A stretch of 64,000 nt of DNA from Solen grandis. Its lineage: Eukaryota; Mollusca; Bivalvia; Adapedonta; Solenidae. The notes beneath the pieces are model-generated. The model was not told the DNA's origin, did not search any database, and worked only from the letters and a program-made list of their open reading frames with translations. Shown here one piece after another: positions 37,065 to 46,808 of the stretch. Numbering within the stretch: position 1 is the first letter of the stretch; every line of letters begins with the position of its first letter. The translations under genes were made by a program, and so were the position numbers. The stretch covers positions 38,671,897 to 38,735,896 of the forward strand of contig CM037781.1 of assembly GCA_021229015.1 (NCBI GenBank). The letters run 5' to 3'.

Positions 37065-38052
37065 ATCTAGCCTACTTGAACTTCCGTAGTGTAGAGGTAA
37101 TTGAAAGTATTTGTTTCTCTGAATGTAACTGAGAAATTTTCGTTTTTGAGAAATATGTATATATTTTTTTTGGTCATTTAATTTTCAACATTTCTTTTAT
37201 TTATTTCACAAAAGGTCTTTCAAAAAATGATTCTCGATCTTAATTTAGAATGATCACGCTCATCATAGTAAACTTGTCATGTTGATTTCTTCTCTTGTCT
37301 TTTAGAAGTCTCACTTTCCTGTTCCAGTTGCACAAACATGAATAATCATCTCACTAAAATGTCTAAATACATTATCTTAATTATCCATTTTGAAACATAT
37401 CTATATAATTCAGTCTAAACAACTGTTACCTGCATATTTACGTTTCAGCATAGGGCCTTTATCAAAATATAAACAATAATTGTTAACACTACATATTTCC
37501 TGCAACTTTGATAAAATAGTAAATGCAGGGGATGGGAAGCAGAGAAATTAGCGTTTTCCTGTTTAAACATCGATTACATTTCTGAAACACAGATGCAATC
37601 TAATCCTCTGGCGTATAACGAGACAAATTCCTCACGTTTTTAGTTCTGCATAGCGCTTCATCGTGGTTGTTGTCATTATTTCAAAAATGGCATATGAAAG
37701 ACTTTAATCTCAATCAGAATATTGTCCTTTGGATCCAATCGATTTTCTGAAGTGAAATTAATGATGTGTACTTAAGACGATATACTTAATCCCAATACCT
37801 TTATTTTCTGTTCAAAAATGTTCCTGTTTTCAGTTATGGTGTCATTAGAATTAAAACAGTGAAATTTATCAAAGAGAATAACGTGGATTAGCGTTGTCGC
37901 TTATAAGTAGTTTTGCGTCTGATTCTGATCGCATTTATTTCATTGAATTTTAGTATAATTTTGTCATAACTTTTTACTCGCAAAAGCAGAGTGGAAAAAA
38001 AGAAAGCGTGCGACAGTTTGCATTTGACACACAAAACTAGTTTTATGTAAAT
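37065..38052. other. AT-rich intergenic stretch
   Basis: No gene, RNA gene or repeat boundary was seen. Confidence 0.55.
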
Positions 38053-38064
38053 ACAAAAATAATT

Positions 38065-38315
38065 GACTTGACTATTTGAGTTTACCGTCGCTTCGACAAT
38101 ATTTCAGTCATATAGCGACGTCCAGCTAATTACAGGTAGAGGAAGACCCAGAATGCACGGAGGCATCCGGGTAGAACCACCGACCTACCGCAAGCCAGCT
38201 GGAAGGCTTCCTCACATGAAAATCCAAATGACCCTGCCGGAATTCGAACCCACGCTGTGAGGGGCTGAGTGAGTGTAAAAGTCAGCAACTTTACCCTCTC
38301 GGCCACAGAGGCTCC
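38065..38315 (-). repeat. tRNA-derived SINE, family S2, agtcaag-tail subfamily
   Basis: The minus strand gives 'ggagcctctgtggccgagag', a B box region 'gggttcgaattccgg', the S2 body and an 'actcaaatagtcaagtc' end. A perfect 12-bp target duplication, acaaaaataatt, lies at 38053-38064 and 38316-38327. Confidence 0.9.
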
Positions 38316-38327
38316 ACAAAAATAATT

Positions 38328-38774
38328 AAGCGACAGGGGAAAAACACATTTTTAATCGTTTCCGACAAAGATGAAACAATTGTAGGCGAATCTTAAATTC
38401 AAAATCGCAGTTAATAATAGCAGTTAAGCAGTTAATGTGTTTCAATTTCATCATTTCATTTCAATTTAACTTTATATTTAAAAACAAACGCTAAAGTACT
38501 GCACAGTTTACGAGATGACTTTACCATGACAACTGTTATTCAAAAATACGATCATATAAATTGGCAAAAATATGTAAATTAATAAAGAAAATGAGTAAAA
38601 CAATCACTTCATAATAAAATACATACAGTATGCAACACATTTTCCGAGTAAATCAAACACCCTCGTAAACATGTTATTAACATGCATGAATATTAAGCTA
38701 GCCTTAACCTTTTCCTCTACAAATTATTTAAAGAGCTTATCCTCTGCAACTGTTGTATTAAAGAGACTGTGAAG
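38328..38774. other. AT-rich intergenic stretch
   Basis: Nothing was recognised. Confidence 0.5.
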
Positions 38775-38870
38775 GTGGCCTCGGGTACTTTGATAGTGTG
38801 TTGGTATCGCGCTTCCCTTCAAACCGCTGTGGCCCGGTTTCGATTCCTGGTCTTTTGCATGAGTGTACAG
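38775..38870 (+). repeat. tRNA-like SINE head, separate family
   Basis: 'tagtgtgttggtatcgcg' (A-box-like) and 'ggtttcgattcctgg' (B-box-like, about 38836-38850) are correctly spaced for a pol III promoter. Following sequence ('gttgcccgtccaggtatatg') shows no S1 or S2 body. No flanking duplication was found. Confidence 0.55.
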
Positions 38871-39403
38871 TAGTTGCCCGTCCAGGTATATGAGTCAGGC
38901 TGCCTCCCCATAATAATGAACATATACGTCACCAACAGAGCCATCGAAAGTGATTTATATAAAATGTGTTAACTTGCTTTGTATTCGACGTAAAATGATA
39001 AAGATTTTACTTTTAACTAACGGGACTGTATTAGTTGAACTCAAATACGAAATCATACAAGTTTACGACCATAAAATTTTATTAGACTAAGCCACAGAAT
39101 GTGTCGTGAGTGTTGATCATTTTGACTCATGTTGAGCCACTTTAAAAACTAGTGTACCGCTATCATTTAAAGCAGCTCTTTCACAGACGATCGGCAGAAA
39201 TTTAAAAAAAAAACTTCTTTTGTACTCTCCTTCGTTAATGTTGGCGAAGACTTTGTTTACTGACAAATAAATTCAACAAGTGTAAGTCACATTGCACGGA
39301 TAAACGTTATTTTTTGTACTCGCAACTTCGGCGTAATCGGTTAAATATAGATTACGGTAACCCCAAAGGGATGCTTGCGGTACCACTCGACACGTTCCGC
39401 AAA
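38871..39403. other. Intergenic stretch upstream of a possible first exon
   Basis: No TATA box was seen. 39310-39400 is richer in CG than the surroundings. Confidence 0.45.
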
Positions 39404-39436
39404 ATGGCGTCTTCGTCAGTTCAGGGTAGCGATTTC
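39404..39436 (+). CDS. Possible short first coding exon with consensus splice donor
   Basis: An ATG at 39404 lies in 'aaaATGGCGtc', resembling a YY1-type start motif as at 10071, and encodes MASSSVQGSDF before a strong donor gtaagt at 39437-39442. The surrounding 39310-39590 is open for 92 codons and less AT-rich than its flanks. A short exon followed by a consensus donor is typical of animal genes with TATA-less promoters. No acceptor or second exon could be matched, so this is only a candidate. Confidence 0.3.
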
Positions 39437-39442
39437 GTAAGT

Positions 39443-42390
39443 TCAGCCTTAAGTTTGATGTTTGTGCATGCGCGAAGAGCGAATTGGTTCAGTCAAGTGA
39501 TGGCAAATGATAATAGAAAATCTAAATACAGGTTTTATAAGTCTAAATATAGTTTAAATATCGTCTGTGATGGTATTGCCTGTGATAGGTAAACCACCCA
39601 TTGTTGTAATTCGGGTGGTTGCATTGGAACCTGCGTGTGTAGATGGATATTGATTGTCGTAATACATACACGTAGGTAAAATCAAGTTGTTCTTAGTTAT
39701 TGACCATCTGTGAACGAGCTGCTACAAAAGAAAATCAAACTGTAACATGCCGTGAAATAAAGTATATTCCAAATTTTATCTAGACAGGCATTCATTTACC
39801 CATCATTTTGATATTCTAGAAAATGACGACATTTTCATTATCTGATGTCATATAGCCTAGTTACTCGATCTTTCCACCTCCCCTTTTTTAAGCCTGAACC
39901 AGAGCGAAGTTTTGTAAAGTAAGCTGCAATTACATAGACATATATATTGATTTTAAGCATTAATAAACTCGCATATCAAAAACCTTGTGACCTGAATAAC
40001 AAATGGAGTTACTTTTATCATAGCTTAGTTGTATCTGCTCTTCATAAAAATAAATATTCTTCCCAAAATAATCTCTTTAAATTTTAAAGCTTTCAGTGTC
40101 TCTGCAATACAAGTATGTTTGATTTTTATAACAGAAGCCTCATAATCTTATCAAAAATTCCATATGTATAGCTTAAAACGTTTGTTAAATACGTATGATG
40201 TTTTCTCTGAACCAAAACCCATTTTTTCATGCTGAGTTTCTTGCACTTCATTTGAATTGTTTTCCCATCAATATTTTGTTGCTGAAAATAACATTCCTAT
40301 TTCAAAATGGCATCACGTGTATGATAACGTGCGTTTGGTCCATTTATAGTATCCTGAGAAATAGGCATTTAAAGTTTGAAATTAACATCGAAATAGTAGG
40401 GATGGTCTTTATTACAGAATATACCGAACCATTCTATCTTCAAACAGTGGGAGTTTGAGATTATTCAAATGTATGTACAGTGATTGTTCAACACAATCTT
40501 TCAAAAACATAAGTTGGTTCAGCATAAAACGCGATCGTTAAACTTGTAAACGCTGTCATTGTGCATGACTAATAAAACAACGAATGATTAAAATTACATA
40601 TCGTCTGACCGTTAGAAAGCAACTTTTAAAAATTGTCAATGCTGAGTATATGTACTTATCAAATTTATCTCTAGCTGCAATGTTTAAGTTAAAAAAAACA
40701 ACACGAAACTGCAACCGATGTTTATTTTTTATCTAGATTTCAACGAATAGTCTGTATAATATCTGTTTACATAAATTCAGTGAAAGCAATCAATTCAAAA
40801 CCCTCATTTCTTTACTATTAAAACGTTACTGCCTGCGGAAAGTCACTCCTCAATCGTCCACCTATCGCAAAGCTTTCATCTTATCGCCTACCTTTCTCTT
40901 ACCAATTTAAAATTGCTGGAGACAAATCACAGAGTGATTGAATGCGACTTTTCGGTCGCGGATAATCATTGGCCAATGCGTCGGTAAACTCAACTAAAAT
41001 GCTTCATTGACAAAAATCGATAGGAAAAACAGTCTAACGATGTTATTATGTTTATAAAAAAAAATGCCTATTTAATGATACCGCCCAAAGTATACATATT
41101 GTTTTTTAAATAACTCCGATAATTTTCGAAAACCACAACAAAATATACATTCTCTCTCACGTTTCTGCAAGTACATGTGTACACCAGATTTAGATAATGC
41201 TAGGCAAACTTGTAGAAGGTATTTCATCATTTCTGTTTATATAAAGAGAAAGAAGATTAGATTCACTCTTATATGTCATATAAGAGATTAAGCTATTTTA
41301 AATTATCTTGAATTTAAACTGAAAATATAATTAATCTTGCAAACCGAATGAGTGTATCAATGCATCAGTCTTCCTGCGAGGGAATATTCTAACAAGTAAG
41401 GATTTCTTTGCCTTCGTTTAATTCTTGATTTATGTTAACAATTAAAAAATGTTTTTTGATGATAAAGTAACAGGACAAAAGGCGTTATCATGGATCAGTC
41501 TGCCCTAAAATAACGGAAGAAAAACTTGTTATATCCATTACAGAAATAATTGGTCCTTCTCAACCGAAAATTAATTCGTTCCCCGTTTATACCGCCACAT
41601 TTATCAAATACATTATTAAGTATATTTACCATATATATACATTAGTTCAATGTTCAAAGTTGAAGACAAGAGCAGTAAAACAATTGCATTAATCTGAGAT
41701 TCATAAATGCCAATGCTGAGTACAAATTGATCACAGATGCAAGCCTGGCATGTGGCGGCTCTTGTTTCTTGATGATAAATTATGCATATTGTAACACGCA
41801 AACATTGGAATCTTGCCCACGCAAAAAGAGTAGCCAATGTCCTACATAAGAAAAAATAAAATGATAAACGAGTTCTTATACAGACAAGTAACAATATATT
41901 GTGTCGCATGTAAACCTCTATTAGTTATTGCATCTTTGTTTTGGGGGTTTTTTTTGTTGTTGTTTTTTTTTTTGGTTTTTTGTTGTTTTTTTGTTTTTTT
42001 TGTTGTTGTTTTTTTTTTTTTGTATAAAATGTAACTAATGTCAATTCAAACAGTAACACGAAAAGTCTACAAAGACAAAATACATCACTATTTTTTCTAC
42101 CCTTAAATCCTATGCGTTTATTCTAGTTCATTGTAAATCAATACAAAAAAGATAATGGCTGATATTCTTTTAGCGACAAGAATATGTATCAATTTACGGA
42201 GGAATGTTTCGACCCAGCAGGTAACAATAGATCTAATTATTGCGTCAGGTTGGAAATACTTTCGCTTAATACAACAGTTGTGGATTTGTGTCACTCGTAG
42301 ATTTTTAAGCTATCAGGAACATTTAATCCACTATCATTGACGTGTCAGTAATACTCTTTTTTATCAGGCTTTTCAATAATAGAAATTCAG
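39443..42390. other. AT-rich intergenic stretch
   Basis: No gene or repeat was recognised apart from the T/G-rich tract listed separately. 'attggccaat' at about 40970 is a palindromic CCAAT motif without other promoter parts. Confidence 0.5.
41938..42022. repeat. T/G low-complexity tract
   Basis: Long T runs are interrupted by single G or GTT units, with a few GG. A 65-codon frame reading FFFLLFF through it is an artefact of composition. Confidence 0.9.
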
Positions 42391-42616
42391 ACCCCATAGG
42401 GCCTAGTGGGCAAAGTCTTTAATTAAACAATCATTCCTTGACCCCTATGGATTCGAAGCCCGTAAATGTCATTAGGATAGTTCACATAATGGTGCTGTCA
42501 CATAGCACCGGCTAAACCCAACGGGCCCATACCGTTTGATTTAAATGACAAGCGGTAATAATGATTACGGTAATCTCTCCGTCCGCATTTTTTTCAGCCG
42601 TGTACTAAACGTTTCC

Positions 42617-42759
42617 CCAGCTGGCTTGCGGTAGGTTGGTGGTTCTACCCGGGTACCTCTGTGTACTCGGGGTCTTTCTCCACCTGTAATTAGATGGACG
42701 TGGCTATATGATTGAAATACTATCGCAGCGACGGTAAACCCCAATACATCAACAACAAT
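42617..42759 (+). repeat. 5'-truncated S2 SINE inserted in the TIR transposon
   Basis: Starts within the S2 body at 'ccagctggcttgcggtagg' and ends in the CAA-type tail 'catcaacaacaatt'. A perfect 11-bp target duplication, taaacgtttcc, lies at 42606-42616 and 42760-42770. It is the youngest layer of this nest. Confidence 0.9.
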
Positions 42760-42955
42760 TAAACGTTTCCATACCGTCTCCATACCGGGCCCATACCGCT
42801 TACAGCGTTCTCTTACCAGCCAGTGTCGCCGTGTTGGCCGTTTTCTTGCCGGGTCCATGCTGGGTACTCAACGAGTGGCTACCGGCCCCTCACCGCCCGG
42901 AACGCCCCCAAACCGTTCACTAAACGTTCGCGCCGCCTTGCTGACGTCACACACG
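42760..42955 (+). repeat. 11-bp-period degenerate repeat, left block
   Basis: The dinucleotide CG (mostly as ACCG or AACG) recurs at steps of 11 bp, sometimes 9, through about 16 units: for example 'tctccataccg', 'ggcccataccg', 'ggtactcaacg', 'agtggctaccg', 'gcccctcaccg', 'ttcactaaacg'. Only the last three or four bases of the unit are conserved. Confidence 0.65.
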
Positions 42956-42965
42956 GTATATAATA
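42942..42965 (+). promoter_or_regulatory. Apparent promoter in the TIR transposon: CRE and TATA box
   Basis: A perfect cAMP-response palindrome tgacgtca (42942-42949) is followed by tatataata (42957-42965). An initiator-like tcacac lies about 30 bp downstream (42987-42992), and an ATG with a splice donor follows at 43037. Order and spacing are those of a pol II promoter that could drive transcription from the element. Confidence 0.5.
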
Positions 42966-43036
42966 GCTGGGAATTCACCCATCCGGTCACACATCAGTTC
43001 ATGATCTCCTCATATTTTTCTCACAATTGGTACCTA

Positions 43037-43077
43037 ATGCCTAAACGTGGAATGAGAGCTGTTGGCAGAGGGTATGG
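43037..43077 (+). CDS. Candidate first exon of a transposon-borne gene
   Basis: ATG at 43037 encodes MPKRGMRAVGRGY, a basic peptide, up to a donor-like gg|gtaaagt at 43078. Read through, the frame stops at 43081, so coding makes sense only if spliced. It sits about 48 bp after the predicted transcription start. The following 200 bp holds no recognisable transposase, suggesting later exons were deleted from this copy. Product unknown. Confidence 0.3.
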
Positions 43078-43283
43078 GTAAAGTAAGAAAGCTTCTGGGA
43101 CCGCAGGATCCTCCAACCAGATCCACAACTAGTTTAAACATATTTAATTTCCAACTTATTGAAATGGGGTCGGGCCATCATATCTAACAACATTATTTAC
43201 GGCCCTTCCCCTATAAATATTTACACAATTTACAATGTCACATGTTATATTAAGATATATAATATAATACCCTAATCAAGCAA

Positions 43284-43575
43284 GTATGAGACGGTGTGTC
43301 AGCGTTGAGAAAACGGTGAGAGCCCGGTTTGAGGCCGGTATGAACACGGTTAACACGTCGTCACCGCCCTATGAACGGTTCCATAACGGCCTCGTACCGT
43401 CCCACCGTCCTCCTACCGTCCTCATACCGGGCCCTTACCGTGTTCAACCGCTTGTACCTACACGGTGAAAGTTTTGGACATGTTCAAAACTTTCGCCGGC
43501 CACTAACGGGCCCCGGCCGTGTTCACCGATCGCTCAACGCCCCGCCGTATGCCCTCACCGTGTTCCACCGTCCGC
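43284..43575. repeat. 11-bp-period degenerate repeat, right block with orientation switch
   Basis: From 43284 to about 43350 the units read as CGGT(G/T)TGAG-like steps ('agacggtgtgt', 'aaaacggtgag', 'agcccggtttg', 'aggccggtatg'), the complement of the left block. From about 43355 the orientation flips to 'ccctatgaacg', 'gttccataacg', 'gcctcgtaccg', 'tcctcataccg', 'ggcccttaccg'. Period is again 11 with occasional 8-10. Confidence 0.65.
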
Positions 43576-43899
43576 ACGAAATTGACAACACGATGTCACA
43601 TGGTAGGCTTACCCGGTACTATGTGACAGCTGCATAAGGAAGGGTGTCTACCAGATTGCAATAGTTCGGTGGTCTACCTGGATGCATATGTGCATTCGGG
43701 GTCATCCTCCACCTGAAATTTGTTTTGCGTCGCTATATGATAAATCACTGTCGGAGCGATGGTGTTCTTCAACACAACAAAATAATATATACCTTGATAA
43801 CATTTTGTGTGTATGTGTTCAAATAGTTCAAAAGTTTATTCAAGTAAATAAAGGCCTCCGGCCCAAAATACAAATAATACAGATGATAACAACAAATAT

Positions 43900-45591
43900 T
43901 TTATAAGAGTTGTGTCAGATCAATCTAAACAGAGTCAAGTAACTTGTTAATGAAAAAAGCTGTTTTATAAATAGTAGTAGTATCTGTTGAATTTAACAAA
44001 GCATAAAAGTTTTCCACATTTCTCCCTAAAGTGTACCAGTTATAAAGATATTGGTTTCGGATAAATGAAAATTTACTGCAATGAAAGAATACATGAAATT
44101 CACATTCAATTACAGAAATGTTATGATTTTCAAAACAATATTGACAGATTCGCTCATGTAAAGGTGTCTGAATATATCTACCTGTTTCAATATGGAAATG
44201 GTGTGACGACGCACGGAAACGAGCAAGTGATCGTCTGAGTTTAATAGGTAAATCTATTGATAAATAACGCTCAGTATTTAATAAAGTTTTAAAATGCTGG
44301 TAATGATAACATCTACTAGAATCACTTACAGAGCGAGCCAGTCTTCAATTAATCTCTGGCGGAAATTATATATAAAGCTGTTTATATCACCAATTTCATG
44401 TATTATCCAAACATAGCTAAAACCGTACAAATATAAAAGATTTTTTACATGTGTCGCCCATGTGATTCTACCAACATTGTCAAAAGACTTAAGCATATAA
44501 TAGCAGCGTTTAGGGTATCTATGATTTCCCATTGATAAAAGTTTGCACCAGTATTTAATACAATTTGTAAAATAAGTTACACATAATGGCAGACGGCCGC
44601 ATTCACCAAGAACAATGCACGAATTTGTTGTGTTTTTTACACCTAAGTATTTACAACAAAAAGAATGTTGGATAGATTCAATTTCTTTGGAATATTTGAA
44701 ACCCCAAACTTGTGATCCATAACATGAAATTGGTTTAATCATTGAGTCGAATAATTTAAACAGTTGATTAACATTAAAATGACCAAACGGTTTCTGGTAT
44801 TTAAAAATAGCAAATATCGCTTTTTGTGCCTGTGATGCTAGTTTTTGCTGCGCAGAAAGCCATGATAACGATGGTGTGAACAGAAGACCCATATATTTAT
44901 AAGACTGAGTCGTATTTATTTGATTTCCACGAAAAAACCATCGTTCACGTGAAGATAAATGACCACCATTAAGGAACACAATTATTTCTGTTTTGTTAAG
45001 ATTCAATTCCATTCCTGTTGAAGAACAAAAAGTGTTAATGATATTAATCTGTCGTTGCAACTTGACAACGGTTTCAGCACAATTTGCAACATCGTCTGCA
45101 AACATTAGAGAAACAATATCTGGTATGGAATTATCAATAAAAAATGCCTGTATCACATTGAGAGCGTAACATTTTACTGAGTTCATTTATAAATAATAAA
45201 AATATAGTCGGACTGCTACCGTCCCCTTGCCGAGTACCAATGTTGCAAGGGAAATAACTTGTGGTCGATCCAGAATTCGACAGACGAACACATGAATATA
45301 AGTTTTTATACATTGCTGACAAAACGTGTAAGAAATTCCCATTGATTCCGGTCCGTTCTAAACTTTCGAATAATTTTCGGTGACTTATTCTATCAAATGC
45401 CTTTTTAAAGTCTATGTATATGCAATATAAACGACCGCTCGACCGTGAAAGATACTTCTGAACAATAGCTTGAAGACTAAAAACATTGTCAATTGCAGAG
45501 TAACCTCGCCTGAATCCAGCTTGTGACTCATCAATTTTATTGTTATTTTCTGCCCAAGTGTACAGACGTGATTCATAATTATCGAAAATAT
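43900..45591 (-). pseudogene. LINE ORF2, RT catalytic core to C-terminal zinc knuckle
   Basis: The frame from 45591 begins 'NYESRLYTWAENNNKIDES', continues through 'RLYCIYIDFKKAFDRISHRK' and 'NIGTRQGDGSSPTIFLLF', then shifts near 45150 into 45186-44326 with 'SLMFADDVANCAETV' and 'GMELNLNKTEIIVF'. A further shift near 44330 leads to 'RRSLARFRASSHHFHIETG', the knuckle 'ICQYCF' with 'ECEFHVFFHC', and a stop near 43905. The catalytic FADD is intact, but at least two frameshifts and the upstream interruption inactivate the gene. Confidence 0.85.
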
Positions 45592-45975
45592 TGGGATTTG
45601 TCGTTTATCGACATAAATCCCTTTATTGAAGTGGTGATCTGTCGTTGTTATACCTCTGTTCCCCCCCCCCCCCCTCTGGTCTAGTAATTATTCAGGCGTG
45701 CTTTTCTCACGCTACACCGTAATCCGCTCTTTCCGGTTTTCAGCGGCAGCCATTTTTATCTGTTTGGTAATTTGTGGGTTCAAAAATCTGTTTATATCTG
45801 AGCCATCTTAATAATATTTCTAATGACAACACCCATATTTGGTTAAAACAGAAAGTAAAATTGAAGCCATGGCCGGGTTTTGCCACTATATATATATATA
45901 TGAATATATTTTGGTTGTTCTTAAATTTCAATAATAATTATTAAGCAAGTTTATTTTTGTTCTTTATTCATCCCA
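45592..45975. mobile_element. Unknown element, short copy (parts X and Y), in the LINE RT
   Basis: Begins TGGGATTTGTCG and ends CATCCCA. Its start forms a hairpin (gggatttgtcg-tttat-cgacataaatccc with a small bulge). Part X carries a C-run (45660-45674) and on the minus strand an aaATGGCTGCCGCTGA sequence; part Y carries a TA repeat (45889-45901). It equals the long copy with the middle 437 bp missing. No protein is encoded. Class unknown. Confidence 0.65.
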
Positions 45976-45985
45976 TCTTTAATAA

Positions 45986-46808
45986 TGGGATTTGTCGTTT
46001 ATCGACATAAATCCCTTTATTGAAGTGGTGATCTGTCGTTGTTATACCTCTGTTCCCCCCCCCCCCCCCCCCTCTTGGTCTAGTAATTATTCAGGCGTGC
46101 TTTTCTCACGCTACACCGTAATCCGCTCTTTCCGGTTTTCAGCGGCAGCCATTTTTATCTGTTTGGTAATTTGTGGGTTCAAAAATCTGTTTATATCTGA
46201 GCCATCTTAATAATATTTCTAATGACCCGCCCACCCAGCCCATTTTATGAGACATTTTAATTTTGTATTTTGTTATTCCTGGAATTTTGTTTTTTGCTTA
46301 TGAGACAACTGTTAATTTGTTTAATTATCAATTAGTAGTTCTAGTTGAAAATAAAGTCTATGCATAATTTTGTTGTTTTTTTTTGCCTGGTTGGTTGCTG
46401 CTGTTTGTTTATATCTTCAGGTGCCGTGCCTAATGGACCTGTATTCGGTCGTCATCTTACTGACCCCCCCCCCCCCCCCCCCCCCCCCCCTTCGTCATGG
46501 CTTCAACAACTCGTGGACTGTTCCATCCCTGGAGGCAGATTCTTGCGCGCACAGCAGTGTTGGCATAATATATATCTATATTGACATTATATTCAAACAA
46601 TTTTCAACCTAATTAATTAACTAGTGAACTACTGTTCCCAGAGTTCACTGGTATTTAAAACACCCATATTTGGTTAAAACAGAAAGTAAAATTGAAGCCA
46701 TGGCCGGGTTTTGCCACTATATATATATATATATGAATATATTTTGGTTGTTCTTAAATTTCAATAATAATTATTAAGCAAGTTTATTTTTGTTCTTTAT
46801 TCATCCCA
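45986..46808. mobile_element. Unknown element, long copy (parts X, Z, Y), adjacent in tandem
   Basis: Same termini as the short copy (TGGGAT..ATCCCA) and nearly identical X (45986-46223) and Y (46661-46808) parts, with a middle part Z containing a run of about 30 C (46466-46490 and beyond). It is flanked on both sides by tctttaataa (45976-45985 and 46809-46818), but the short copy lacks that sequence on its left. This fits a tandem duplication of element plus right flank, followed by loss of Z from one copy, rather than two separate insertions. Apparent proline-rich frames come from the C-run. Confidence 0.65.

Larger units (their letters stand above)
42493..43632 (+). mobile_element. TIR DNA transposon with 11-bp degenerate repeats, hAT-like flanks
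   Basis: The termini are inverted repeats: GCTGTCACATAG(C/T)ACCGG at 42494-42511 and its complement at 43613-43630, extending to about 25 bp with 21 matches. The target was an S2 SINE, and 8-bp flanks cataatgg (42485-42492) and cataagga (43633-43640) both align to the same S2 block, so an 8-bp duplication as in hAT elements is plausible but imperfect. The interior is GC-rich, carries 11-bp-period repeats in both orientations, and has an apparent promoter plus first exon but no transposase body. An S2 SINE (42617-42759) inserted later. Probably a non-autonomous derivative. Confidence 0.75.
42391..43787 (+). repeat. Old S2 SINE split by a TIR transposon
   Basis: 42391-42492 matches the S2 head ('agggcctagtgggcaaagtc', 'ttaaacaatca', 'tggattcgaagcccg', 'gtcatta'), and 43633-43787 matches the S2 body ('aaggaagg', 'ccag.ttgc', 'cggtggt.ctacc.ggatgc', 'tgtgcattcggggtc.tcctc', 'gtcgctatatga'). 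The two halves join at the S2 block 'catgtgaggaag' once 42493-43632 is removed. This copy is more diverged than the others, fitting greater age. Confidence 0.75.

Noticed and set aside
41837..42034. Small membrane protein (FFLLFFF-rich frame)
   Set aside because: It is a translation of a T/G low-complexity tract.
42857..43637. Serine/proline-rich coding frames in the TIR transposon
   Set aside because: Several overlapping frames follow the 11-bp repeat; only the short ATG-to-donor segment at 43037 has supporting signals.
46345..46612. Proline-rich protein frames
   Set aside because: They are produced by a run of about 30 C inside a repeated element and occur in two overlapping frames.
45592..46808. 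Solo LTRs of an LTR retrotransposon (TG...CA ends)
   Set aside because: No 4-6-bp duplication immediately flanks either copy, no polyadenylation or primer-binding layout was seen, and the ends fit other classes equally well.
45592..46808. Helitron
   Set aside because: No TC start, CTRR end or A|T target was found, although a hairpin near one end is suggestive.
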